From CAYXDO01 sp964463485 (GTDB taxonomy: Bacteria; Myxococcota; Kuafuiibacteriia; Kuafuiibacteriales; Kuafuiibacteriaceae), in assembly GCA_964463485.1 (NCBI GenBank), contig CAYXDO010000221.1, positions 1 through 15,317 on the forward strand: a stretch of DNA of 15,317 nucleotides, written 5' to 3'. This document shows positions 8,227-15,275 of the stretch, one piece after another. The stretch's first letter is position 1. The number at the start of each line of letters is the position of its first letter. The position numbers and the translations under genes were made by a program. A model generated the notes under the pieces. That model was not told the DNA's origin and did no database searches. It saw only the letters and a list, made by a program, of their open reading frames with translations.

Positions 8227-8723
8227 AGCCCATTCGGTCTGCGACCTCCGATCTCCTCGGGCTGATTTGGCTCGTCTCGAGCTGTGCTCAACCCACACCC
8301 ACCCATCCGGAGGTAGCTGGCCAGCCCTTATCCGAGCGGGAGAGAGTTCCCGTGGAAATCGCCGCCGAATCTGGGCCTGCTCGATTCTCCGCCGAGATCG
8401 CCGACACGCCGGACGAGCGCGCGCTCGGCATGATGTGGCGAACGAGCATGAAAGACGACGACGGAATGATATTTCTCTTCCCTTCTTCGCGTCCGCTCTC
8501 GTTTTGGATGAAGAACACACTCATCTCGCTCGATATGGTGTTCATCAAGGGTGACAAGACCGTGCTCGGGGTAGTGGAGGACGCCATGCCACGAACGGAG
8601 AGCCGGCGCTCGGTTCCGGGGGACAGTCAGTTCGTGCTCGAAGTCAAGGGCGGCACGGCGAAGCGGCTTGGGATCCGGAGCGGTCAGCAGGTGGATTTCT
8701 ACGCGCCCCTTCCGAGCCGCTAG
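8223..8723 (+). CDS. DUF192-family lipoprotein
   Basis: The 166-residue product begins with a hydrophobic segment and a lipobox V-S-S-C, placing the lipidated Cys at residue 21. This indicates export and lipid anchoring. Residues about 43-160 match the DUF192 family (PF02643): A-D-T-P-D-E-R-A-L-G-M-M-W-R (60-73), G-M-I-F-L-F-P (81-87), S-F-W-M-K-N-T (93-99), L-D-M-V-F-I (103-108), and the closing V-L-E-V-K-G-G-T-A with G-I-R-S-G. No biochemical function is established for the family. I chose GTG at 8223 because it forms a GTGA overlap with the metK stop and puts the signal peptide at the N-terminus. An upstream TTG at 8175 would lie inside metK and displace that signal. No clear ribosome site precedes it, so translation probably relies on coupling to metK. 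Confidence 0.88.
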   Translation: MKPIRSATSDLLGLIWLVSSCAQPTPTHPEVAGQPLSERERVPVEIAAESGPARFSAEIADTPDERALGMMWRTSMKDDDGMIFLFPSSRPLSFWMKNTLISLDMVFIKGDKTVLGVVEDAMPRTESRRSVPGDSQFVLEVKGGTAKRLGIRSGQQVDFYAPLPSR

Positions 8724-8898
8724 GCAGCTGCGTGCCTTCGCGCAGGCTGTGTCATTCCGCGCGGGACCTGCATCGACTCATGTCCGGGCGTGCGCAAATC
8801 TCGACCTCTCCTCGCGAAGAATTCTCGCCCGTGCCGCCTCCTGGCGGAAGGATCATGGGGCGGCCTGAACTGGTCCTCCGATTGCTCAGGGCGGGGAC

Positions 8899-11076
8899 GT
8901 GTTTGTGCCCTTGACCGGAACCCTCCGGAATCCTTCGAGACTCACAGGTCAGATCGCATTACTTGGAACCCTCGTCATGGCCTCGGTGGCCTGTGAGGGT
9001 CCGGCGGGACCTCCGGGCGTCGCTGGCGTCGACGGCACGGATGGCGCTGATGGGCAAGCGGGCGTGCCCGGTCCGGCCGGTCCGGCCGGCGCGGCGGGGG
9101 CCCAGGGCGAGCAAGGAACGGGCGGACCGGAGGGGCCCGCGGGCCCCCAAGGATCGGAAGGTCCTGGTGGCCCGCGCGGTCCGGCCGGGATCCCTCCCGA
9201 AGTCGGTCCGGGGCCCGGACTGAGTCTTTCGATTCGTCGGGCAGCCGTCGATGGTGCAGGGCTCATGTCGCTCGAAGTGGAGATCAAAAACGACGTGGGC
9301 GAGCTGCTGGACGCGGTGGAGCTCGATCGCTTGAGCGCAAATGTCGCAGCCATCGAGGGGACGACCGACAACTCGAACCTCGATCACTGGAAGGCGTACG
9401 TGCTCTGCCCTGCTGCTGCGCCTTTTGAAGCCACGATGCAGCCTTGCGTGGAGAGTATTCTTTCCAGCGGAGTCCTGGTTTCGTCCGCGAGCGAAGTCTC
9501 TCCCGGCGTCGTTTCGTTCCAATTCATCACGACGGCTCCGGCGGGATTCGACCCCGCGGCGACCCATCGCTTTCGCGTCGAAGGCAGGCGCATTCACGAA
9601 GGTGCTACGGTTCGCGCGGAGGCGCGTCTCGACATCGTGCCGAACGGCGGCGCGGTGACCTCGCGCGAGGTCGTCCTGCTCTCGAACTGCCTGAGTTGTC
9701 ATACTTCCTTGAACGCCCATGGCGGCGCTCGAAACGACGTTCAGGGCTGCGTCACTTGCCATACCCCCGAGCTCGTCGACCCGGACACCGGCGAGAACCT
9801 CGAGCTCCTGGTGCTGGTCCACAAAATTCACCGTGGGCGTGACTTGCCGAGCAACGTGGGCGGAGACCCTTTTCGGGTGATCGGCTTTCGAGGGACGGTG
9901 CGTGACTACTCGACGGTCGGATTTCCTCGCGACCTGCGCGGGTGCGGCGCCTGCCACGGCGGAGCGAACGGAGATCGTTATGCCAACAAGCCCGGACCGG
10001 TGAGTTGTACGAGCTGCCACGACCGCACTTGGTTCGGGCCGGTGGCCTCCTTGCCGGCAGGATGGAGGGCTCACACCGGCGGCGCGATTCAGATCGCCGC
10101 AGTCTGTCGAGGTTGCCATCCGCCCGAGGGTGGGTTTGCCGGAGTCATCGACAAACATCGCCTTCCGACGGACCTCCCGGGGGCGCCGACGTTCGCGCTC
10201 TCGATCAACTCCGTCGCCGCGCAGGCCGGCTCGGTTCCGGTGATCGAATTTCACATGGCCGACCGCGCGGGCGCGGCACTGACTTCGAGCGCGAGCGTGG
10301 GTCGGCTCGCGGTGACCTTCGCTGCGCCGACGAGCAACTACGCCTTCGCGACCACCGTGGTTGCCAAGGGTACGGGTTCGCGAGGTCAGTTCGTGTCGCT
10401 CGGTTCCGGGGACTGGCGATATACTCTGCCAGACCCGATTCCGGGGGATGCAGCGGGCACTTGGGCATTTGGGCTCGAAGGTTATCGGGAGGCGCCGCAG
10501 CCTGACGGTTCGGTGTATCGTCACGGTGCAAAGAATCCGATCGCCTTTGCCGAGCTGAGTGGGGCGACACCCGTCGAGCGGCGCAAAGTGGTTCGGCAGG
10601 AGGCCTGTGACGGCTGCCATGGCGAGCTCGCCGCGCACGGCAACCTTCGAACGGGAGAAGCTCAATACTGTGTCACCTGCCACAATTCGACGGCGACGGA
10701 CGTCGCTCGCCGACCGATCGGACAAGGCGCTCCGGAGTCCGTCGATTTCCGAGTGCTGATTCATAGAATTCATGCGGGCGCGCAACTGCCGAGCGTCAAA
10801 GCCGGCGGCCGCTACGTCGTCTATGGGTTTGGTGCCGCGGCGTACGACTTCAGCGAGGTGCGCTTCCCGAAGAAGATCGATTATTGTCAGAGCTGCCACC
10901 TCGAGGAGAGTTACTTCGAGCCTTCTGCGGCGGTGTGTACCTCCTGCCACGACGGTACTGCGACCAAGGCGCATGCCGAGCTCGAGACGACGCCCTCCGG
11001 CGCCGAGGCCTGCGCGGTATGCCACGGGCCGGAGCGCGCGTTCGCGGTGGAGGGGCTCCACGCCCAGACGCCATGA
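8899..11076 (+). CDS. OmcA/MtrC-family decahaem c-type cytochrome lipoprotein with collagen-like N-terminus
   Basis: This 725-residue protein has exactly ten CXXCH haem sites, split five and five. Hemes 1-5 (CLSCH, CVTCH, CGACH, CTSCH, CRGCH) fall at residues about 264-407, and hemes 6-10 (CDGCH, CVTCH, CQSCH, CTSCH, CAVCH) at about 570-709. A beta-rich segment precedes each cluster (about 105-255 and 415-555), which reproduces the beta/pentahaem/beta/pentahaem plan of Shewanella MtrC and OmcA; those have about 670-735 residues. An N-terminal hydrophobic stretch ends in S-V-A-C (Cys32), a slightly atypical lipobox. It is followed immediately by 22 uninterrupted Gly-X-Y triplets (34-99), probably a stalk. 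By family, it should be a surface-exposed terminal reductase or electron outlet. The start is GTG 8899 with a weak G-rich ribosome site; GTG 8905 is an alternative. Its stop overlaps the next ATG (ATGA), and it heads the four-gene cytochrome operon. Confidence 0.93.
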   Translation: MFVPLTGTLRNPSRLTGQIALLGTLVMASVACEGPAGPPGVAGVDGTDGADGQAGVPGPAGPAGAAGAQGEQGTGGPEGPAGPQGSEGPGGPRGPAGIPPEVGPGPGLSLSIRRAAVDGAGLMSLEVEIKNDVGELLDAVELDRLSANVAAIEGTTDNSNLDHWKAYVLCPAAAPFEATMQPCVESILSSGVLVSSASEVSPGVVSFQFITTAPAGFDPAATHRFRVEGRRIHEGATVRAEARLDIVPNGGAVTSREVVLLSNCLSCHTSLNAHGGARNDVQGCVTCHTPELVDPDTGENLELLVLVHKIHRGRDLPSNVGGDPFRVIGFRGTVRDYSTVGFPRDLRGCGACHGGANGDRYANKPGPVSCTSCHDRTWFGPVASLPAGWRAHTGGAIQIAAVCRGCHPPEGGFAGVIDKHRLPTDLPGAPTFALSINSVAAQAGSVPVIEFHMADRAGAALTSSASVGRLAVTFAAPTSNYAFATTVVAKGTGSRGQFVSLGSGDWRYTLPDPIPGDAAGTWAFGLEGYREAPQPDGSVYRHGAKNPIAFAELSGATPVERRKVVRQEACDGCHGELAAHGNLRTGEAQYCVTCHNSTATDVARRPIGQGAPESVDFRVLIHRIHAGAQLPSVKAGGRYVVYGFGAAAYDFSEVRFPKKIDYCQSCHLEESYFEPSAAVCTSCHDGTATKAHAELETTPSGAEACAVCHGPERAFAVEGLHAQTP
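8998..9195 (+). repeat. Collagen-like Gly-X-Y repeat (22 triplets)
   Basis: Codons 34-99 of the decahaem cytochrome encode an unbroken series of 22 Gly-X-Y triplets, rich in G-P-A, G-P-P, G-A-D and G-P-E types. It begins two residues after the predicted lipidated Cys. The segment is GC-rich and repetitive at DNA level, so it is prone to length change. Confidence 0.95.
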
Positions 11077-12656
11077 ACGTACCCAGGACTCAGTCGCCGG
11101 TCGAGCCTTCAGCTCGCCCGTGCTGGACGCTCGTGCCCTTGCTCGTCGCGCTCGGCTGCGGTGAGTATGCGGATCTGGCGGATCCGACGCCGACGTGGAC
11201 GGGAGGGATCGAGGTCTTGCTCGCCAAGTGTCTTCCTTGCCACGCAGAGGGAGCATCCAGGCCAAGCTTGGCTTCGTTCCTGGAGGTGGCGAGCTGTACG
11301 GAGTCAGGTGAGCCGTGGGCTGGCCCGGCGGGTCCGATCGTCCGGGCGCTCGACCGCGACGATCATCAATCGGTCCTCAGCGCGCCGGAACGCTCGACCC
11401 TCACCCGGTGGGCGAGTCGAGGGTTGGTTTACACGTCCGCGAAGCCCCATCCGCCCGGGTTTGCGGGCCCGGCCGGGCGTCCGGAGTTTCATGGATCGAT
11501 CCTCAAGGCGACTCAGTACGCAAAGTTCCTCGACTCCGAGGTCGACGGAACATGTTTACAGTGCCACGGACCAGCGCGCGAGAAGGGCGGAGCCATCCCG
11601 TGCAGCTCTTGCCATGGTGACGGGCTCGAGAAGAGCCGCTGCGGCACGTGCCACGGGGCGGGCGACGATCCAACGCCCGTCGCGAGGTTCTGCGATCCAG
11701 ACTCTTTGGCCGGCGTAGGTGCCCACACCATTCACCTCGAGCGTGCAGCGACGGATCCGTTTCCGATTGTGAGTTGCCCGGACTGCCACGTGGTCCCGGA
11801 CTCCATTCTGAGCGACGGACACGTGGGCGGAGCGCGGGCCGACGTGAAATTCGGGCCGAGAGCCTCCCCGGCGGCTCGCTACGAACCGGAGACGATGACT
11901 TGCTCCGATGTGAGTTGTCACTTCAAGACGGCGATCACGTGGACGGCCACTCGATCGGCCGCGCCGTGTCAGGTTTGCCACGGGGACCCGCCAGCGGGCC
12001 ACGCGAGCCGCTCGTGCCCGTCTTGCCATATTTCGGCGTTCGACGAAGGCGACAAGCTGCGGGTAGGGGTCCACGACGACGGGACCTTGCAGGTCGGCAA
12101 GGAATGCGATGCGTGCCACTCCGACGGTCCGAGTCCCGCCCTTCGCGGTCGGGACTCCGGGGCGCACGCGGTCCACACGATCGCGAGTGGGTTGCGTGAC
12201 GCGTACTCTTGCGACGAGTGCCATTCGGTGCCGAGCGAGGTGGCGACCGCAGGTCACATCGACTCTGACCTCCCTGCGGAGGTCACGATGACGTCGGGAC
12301 GCGGCACCCATGGAGGGCAGCTCTCGCCTGACTTCGATCAGGGCGAGCGCACCTGCGCCAGTGTGGGTTGCCACGGGGCGCACTTGGCGGGCGGCGCCGG
12401 CTTCGAGGCGCGGTGGGCGCTGCCGACCGAGCCGCTTCCATGCGGCGCCTGTCATGGATTGCCGCCGGAGACCGTGCGGGGCGGGGCGAGTGTTCATCTC
12501 CCGACTGGCCCGGCCGAGTGCGGGGCGTGCCACCAGACTCCCGAGCTCGAGAGTATTACGGTCGGCACGAGCTCCATTTCGAGGACGGCGCGAGGGTCCC
12601 ACATCAATGGGTGTGTCGATCTGGTGAGTGATCTCGGCAGGGGGTGCGCGCCATGA
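11073..12656 (+). CDS. 13-motif multihaem c-type cytochrome lipoprotein (CX4CH/CXXCH type)
   Basis: The 527-residue product has 13 potential haem sites. Eleven are CXXCH and two are CX4CH: C-S-D-V-S-C-H (11901-11921) and C-A-S-V-G-C-H (12354-12374). Each CX4CH is followed about 25-35 residues later by W and a CXXCH-G-x-P-P, the plan of the GSu_C4xC__C2xCH domain known from Geobacter cytochromes. The first motif (CLPCH, residue 53) sits in a segment resembling planctomycete-type cytochromes (L-L-A-K-C-L-P-C-H, later L-T-R-W-A-S-R-G). Motifs run to residue 487. The N-terminus has a hydrophobic stretch ending A-L-G-C (Cys29), a passable but non-ideal lipobox. The ATG at 11073 overlaps the preceding stop (ATGA); reading further upstream would run inside the decahaem gene. 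The next gene begins at an ATGA overlap too. It likely relays electrons at the outer membrane together with its neighbours; which face it occupies is unknown. Confidence 0.9.
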   Translation: MNVPRTQSPVEPSARPCWTLVPLLVALGCGEYADLADPTPTWTGGIEVLLAKCLPCHAEGASRPSLASFLEVASCTESGEPWAGPAGPIVRALDRDDHQSVLSAPERSTLTRWASRGLVYTSAKPHPPGFAGPAGRPEFHGSILKATQYAKFLDSEVDGTCLQCHGPAREKGGAIPCSSCHGDGLEKSRCGTCHGAGDDPTPVARFCDPDSLAGVGAHTIHLERAATDPFPIVSCPDCHVVPDSILSDGHVGGARADVKFGPRASPAARYEPETMTCSDVSCHFKTAITWTATRSAAPCQVCHGDPPAGHASRSCPSCHISAFDEGDKLRVGVHDDGTLQVGKECDACHSDGPSPALRGRDSGAHAVHTIASGLRDAYSCDECHSVPSEVATAGHIDSDLPAEVTMTSGRGTHGGQLSPDFDQGERTCASVGCHGAHLAGGAGFEARWALPTEPLPCGACHGLPPETVRGGASVHLPTGPAECGACHQTPELESITVGTSSISRTARGSHINGCVDLVSDLGRGCAP

Positions 12657-14140
12657 CCGCCTCGTTGTTGATGGCGCTCTTGGCAGCGGCGGGCACGAGC
12701 ACCAGCTCGATGAGTCGTACGGCGACGGCCGCGTTGCCACGTCTCGTGTCATCGGCGACCACCTCGGCGCCGGTGAAAGCTCGCGCTTCGATGAGGGCGG
12801 TGAGTCGAACGCTCTTGCTGATTGCGGCGGAGCCCGTGGTCCAGCGCGTGGGCGGCGTGCCGAGGGTCGTGTCGCGGCGGGTGGCTCCGATCGTCGAGGA
12901 GCTCACGCTCGGGGCGCAGACGGGCATTCAGGGTCTGACCATTTCCGTAGACGGGTGGCTGGCGGTCGAAGCCGGGGAACGGATCCTTTCGAGCCGGGCT
13001 CTGGCGGACTTGACCGAGGGATTCATCGAGTGGCGTCGGCCATGGCTCGCAGTGACGGCTGGGCGAATTCAGTCGTTCTCGGCGACGGGGCGCGGACTTC
13101 GGTACGACGGCGGCTCGCTCTCGTTTCATCCGAGGTTCGACAAGCTCGTGGGCATTCCGCTGGAGCTTCGGCTCGAAGTCTTCGGAGGCGTGCCGGTGAC
13201 TCCGCGGTTCGGGGAGGAGCCTTTGCTCGTCGAACCCATGCCGCCGATTCCGACGGACGCGCTCGACTTGGCGAACGGCGGGACCGACTGGCAGCGGCCG
13301 GGAGATAGCTGTTTTGGAGCGCTCCTTGGTTTTGGCAATCCCGCGCGCTATTTCGGGTCCTTCGGTTATTCTCGGACGACTCGAGTCGCCGAGGTCGACC
13401 GAGAGGCGCTCGTCGGTCTGATTACGCTGCACCCGCTGAGATCGTTGGGGCTCGAAGGCTTCGTGTCCTACGATGTGTTCGCGCGGGCGCTCGAGGACTC
13501 CGAGCTCGTACTGATTGGCCGTCCCGCTCAGGACGTCCGACTCACCGTATACGGTCGGGCGAGGGAGCCCGCGCTCCTCTTGCCGAGCACTTCGATCCTG
13601 TCGGTGTTCGGCGGGAGCGGTCACCAGGAGCTCGGAGCGAGCTTGGATTGGTCGGGCCGTGTCGGACGCCTGACCATGAGCGGCGAGCTGAGAAGGACGC
13701 TGGAGTCTCCGGACGGAGTCTCCGAAGATCCCGATCGCTACCGGCTGGGCGCCACCGAGGCTCCCCACGGGGCCGTCGAGCTGAGAGGGCCGATCCCGCT
13801 GGCTCGCGGCCGGGTGCTGATCGGCTTCGAGGTCCTTGGTGTGAGTGACTCGCCTGGGTACGGTTTGGGACGGCTTGGCGTCGAGCTTCCGTTGACCCGG
13901 TTGGTCTCGTTGAGTGCCGAGGTGGCAGGCATCCGAGTCGAAAGCACGCAAGGTGAGTCTGGCTTTGGGGGGAGAGCGTCGTTGGCCGCGACGCTCTCTG
14001 GGTCGTGGTGGCGTTTGGTGGCGGCGATTCGCGGCACCGAGTCACCCACGGTGCCCTTCTCGTCGGCCAGGCAGTCCGCGGCATCCGACGAGCTCGCGGT
14101 CCTCGGGAGGTTCGAGTGGCGCTCCGGCACACGATTCTGA
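12653..14140 (+). CDS. Predicted outer-membrane beta-barrel (porin partner of cytochromes)
   Basis: The 495-residue product has no haem motif. It begins with a signal-peptide-like segment (MTASLLMALLAAAG). From about residue 110 onward it consists of alternating polar/hydrophobic strands such as LTISVDGWLAV, WLAVTAGRIQ, LRLEVFGG and LGASLDWSGR. It ends G-R-F-E-W-R-S-G-T-R-F, with the terminal Phe expected of a BAM-recognised barrel. A stretch with A-G-R-I followed by R-G-L-R-Y-D-G resembles porins of the phosphate-selective type. I do not recognise a specific family, and similarity to MtrB or PioB is not evident by eye; the length is nearer to the Geobacter Omb barrels. Placed between multihaem lipoprotein genes, it is the obvious candidate for the pore of an electron conduit. 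The ATG at 12653 overlaps the previous stop by ATGA, with AGGGGG 8 nt upstream. Residues about 20-105 are Ala/Ser/Arg/Val-rich and unlike barrel strands; ATG 12791 is a less likely alternative start. Confidence 0.75.
   Translation: MTASLLMALLAAAGTSTSSMSRTATAALPRLVSSATTSAPVKARASMRAVSRTLLLIAAEPVVQRVGGVPRVVSRRVAPIVEELTLGAQTGIQGLTISVDGWLAVEAGERILSSRALADLTEGFIEWRRPWLAVTAGRIQSFSATGRGLRYDGGSLSFHPRFDKLVGIPLELRLEVFGGVPVTPRFGEEPLLVEPMPPIPTDALDLANGGTDWQRPGDSCFGALLGFGNPARYFGSFGYSRTTRVAEVDREALVGLITLHPLRSLGLEGFVSYDVFARALEDSELVLIGRPAQDVRLTVYGRAREPALLLPSTSILSVFGGSGHQELGASLDWSGRVGRLTMSGELRRTLESPDGVSEDPDRYRLGATEAPHGAVELRGPIPLARGRVLIGFEVLGVSDSPGYGLGRLGVELPLTRLVSLSAEVAGIRVESTQGESGFGGRASLAATLSGSWWRLVAAIRGTESPTVPFSSARQSAASDELAVLGRFEWRSGTRF
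14105..14110 (+). promoter_or_regulatory. Ribosome binding site deciding the start of the last cytochrome gene
   Basis: GGGAGG lies 5 nt before the GTG at 14116, still inside the barrel gene. Together with the lipobox that then falls at residue 18, it fixes this start over more upstream ones. Confidence 0.7.
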
Positions 14141-15150
14141 GCCTTGCGCTCATGCTCCTCGCCGGGTGCATCGTGCTCGGCGACGAGATCGTCTACTCAC
14201 ACGCAACTCATGTCGTCCGTGACACGGGTTGCTTGGCTTGCCACGCCCCGATCGACGAAGCCACCACCGTGGCCGATCATCGGTACACTCCGGGTCACGA
14301 GGGCTGTCACAACTGTCACGACACGGCCCAGCCGACCGGTTGCATGCTCTGTCACACTGCGGCGGAGCGGGCGACGCGAACACCTCCCTCGGACCGAGGG
14401 CTGATCTTCTCGCACAAGCGCCACATGGAGCCGGCGCGGGGCAACTGCATGAAGTGTCATCTCGAGATCCCGAGCGCGTCGGAGCCCACGGAGAGCAGGG
14501 TCCCGGCCATGGATGTCTGTACCGAGTCATGCCACGCGGCCACGATGGCGGCGTTGAAGTGCGACCAATGCCATGTCGACCTGACGCGATATCACTTGGA
14601 GGAGATTCGGTTGTTCGCGCACGGTTCGAGGTTCGAGCGGCGGCACGGGACCGAAGCCCGACAGAGTCGAGAGACGTGTGCGCAGTGCCACGAGCGCTCG
14701 TTCTGCGCCGATTGCCATTCAGGAGCTCAGGTGTTGGAGGCGAGCACGAAGCTCATGGAGCGGACCACTCGAGCGTTCATTCACCCGGAGCCCTACGAGG
14801 CGCTGCACGTCTCCGACGCGAGAGTGAGTGGCGACAAGTGTCAAACGTGTCACCGACCGGCGTTTTGTGAGTCCTGCCATGCGCGCCAAATGGTCGCTAC
14901 GATCGGCGATCTGCGGGAAGCGCCCCACCCCGAGGGTTGGTCGAATCCAGCCTCGATCGATTTTCATGGGTTCGAGGCGCGTCGCAACATCACCACGTGC
15001 GCGGCCTGTCACGATCAGGGAGCAGCGTCGGTTTGCGTTCGATGCCACCAAGTCGGAGGGCCCGGCGGCAACCCACACCCCGCAGGGTACGCGGCCCGGT
15101 CGGACACCCGAGAAAATAGGATGTGCCGTACCTGCCACACCGGCCCTTAG
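14116..15150 (+). CDS. 13-motif multihaem c-type cytochrome lipoprotein with one CX3CH site
   Basis: This 344-residue lipoprotein has a textbook lipobox L-A-G-C (Cys18). It carries twelve CXXCH motifs (from CLACH at residue 39 to CRTCH at residue 337) plus one C-T-E-S-C-H (CX3CH, residue 135, bases 14518-14535). That is about one haem per 26 residues, so it should be almost all haem wire. H-x-x-H pairs such as Y-S-H-A-T-H (27-32) and F-S-H-K-R-H precede motifs, as in c3/c7-type cytochromes where they supply distal ligands, implying bis-His haems. The start is GTG 14116, set by a strong ribosome site; it overlaps the barrel gene by 25 nt. Its closeness to the barrel suggests that it may fill the MtrA/OmaB-like position inside or below the pore, though I see no sequence proof and a lipid anchor is not typical of MtrA. 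It is the last gene of the operon. Confidence 0.9.
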   Translation: MALRHTILSLALMLLAGCIVLGDEIVYSHATHVVRDTGCLACHAPIDEATTVADHRYTPGHEGCHNCHDTAQPTGCMLCHTAAERATRTPPSDRGLIFSHKRHMEPARGNCMKCHLEIPSASEPTESRVPAMDVCTESCHAATMAALKCDQCHVDLTRYHLEEIRLFAHGSRFERRHGTEARQSRETCAQCHERSFCADCHSGAQVLEASTKLMERTTRAFIHPEPYEALHVSDARVSGDKCQTCHRPAFCESCHARQMVATIGDLREAPHPEGWSNPASIDFHGFEARRNITTCAACHDQGAASVCVRCHQVGGPGGNPHPAGYAARSDTRENRMCRTCHTGP

Positions 15151-15199
15151 TTCGAGCTTGTTACTTACCACTACTGTGTCAAACTTGTAAGTCCTCGAA
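15151..15199 (+). terminator. Weak two-part hairpin after the cytochrome operon
   Basis: Directly after the stop codon, TTCGAG (15151-15156) can pair with CTCGAA (15194-15199), and ACTTAC (15163-15168) with GTAAGT (15187-15192). This leaves an asymmetric internal loop and an 18-nt apical loop. Only a short T stretch (ATCTTT) follows, so it is a poor intrinsic terminator. It may simply be where transcription ends by another route. Confidence 0.25.
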
Positions 15200-15242
15200 A
15201 TCTTTCGGGTGCAGCCGGGTCTGGATCTGAGTGCGCTGCGGG

Positions 15243-15275
15243 AAAGTTTGTCGAAAAAAAATAGATATAACGATG
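15243..15275 (+). promoter_or_regulatory. AT-rich stretch with A8 run and TATAAC, possible promoter
   Basis: In otherwise strongly GC-rich DNA, this segment has eight consecutive A residues (15254-15261) and TATAAC (15266-15271), one base off the -10 consensus. No convincing -35 lies at 16-18 nt. An ATG at 15273 stays open to the window end (15 codons) but has no ribosome site and would sit too close to the -10 for an ordinary leader. A downstream gene beyond the window is possible. Confidence 0.25.

Noticed and set aside
7072..8520. 482-codon open frame on the minus strand opposite metK
   Set aside because: metK is unmistakable on the plus strand; the antisense product is low-complexity and Arg/Asp-rich.
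8959..11265. 768-codon open frame on the minus strand across the decahaem cytochrome gene
   Set aside because: The plus strand encodes ten ordered CXXCH motifs and an OmcA/MtrC layout. The minus-strand translation is Arg-rich with no recognisable motif, a typical antisense shadow in GC-rich DNA.
12547..12656. Possible frameshift near the end of the 13-motif cytochrome, because another frame stays open
   Set aside because: The annotated frame ends with G-S-H-I-N-G-C-V-D, matching the H-V-N-G-x-V-D ending usual in CX4CH cytochromes, and it finishes in a clean ATGA overlap with the next gene.
12749..13951. 400-codon open frame on the minus strand opposite the barrel gene
   Set aside because: Composition is Arg/Pro/His-rich without domains, while the plus frame has barrel strands and an operon-type start.
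14005..14115. Upstream extension of the last cytochrome gene to 14005
   Set aside because: It would overlap the barrel gene by 136 nt and bury the signal peptide; GTG 14116 has a strong ribosome site and ideal lipobox spacing.
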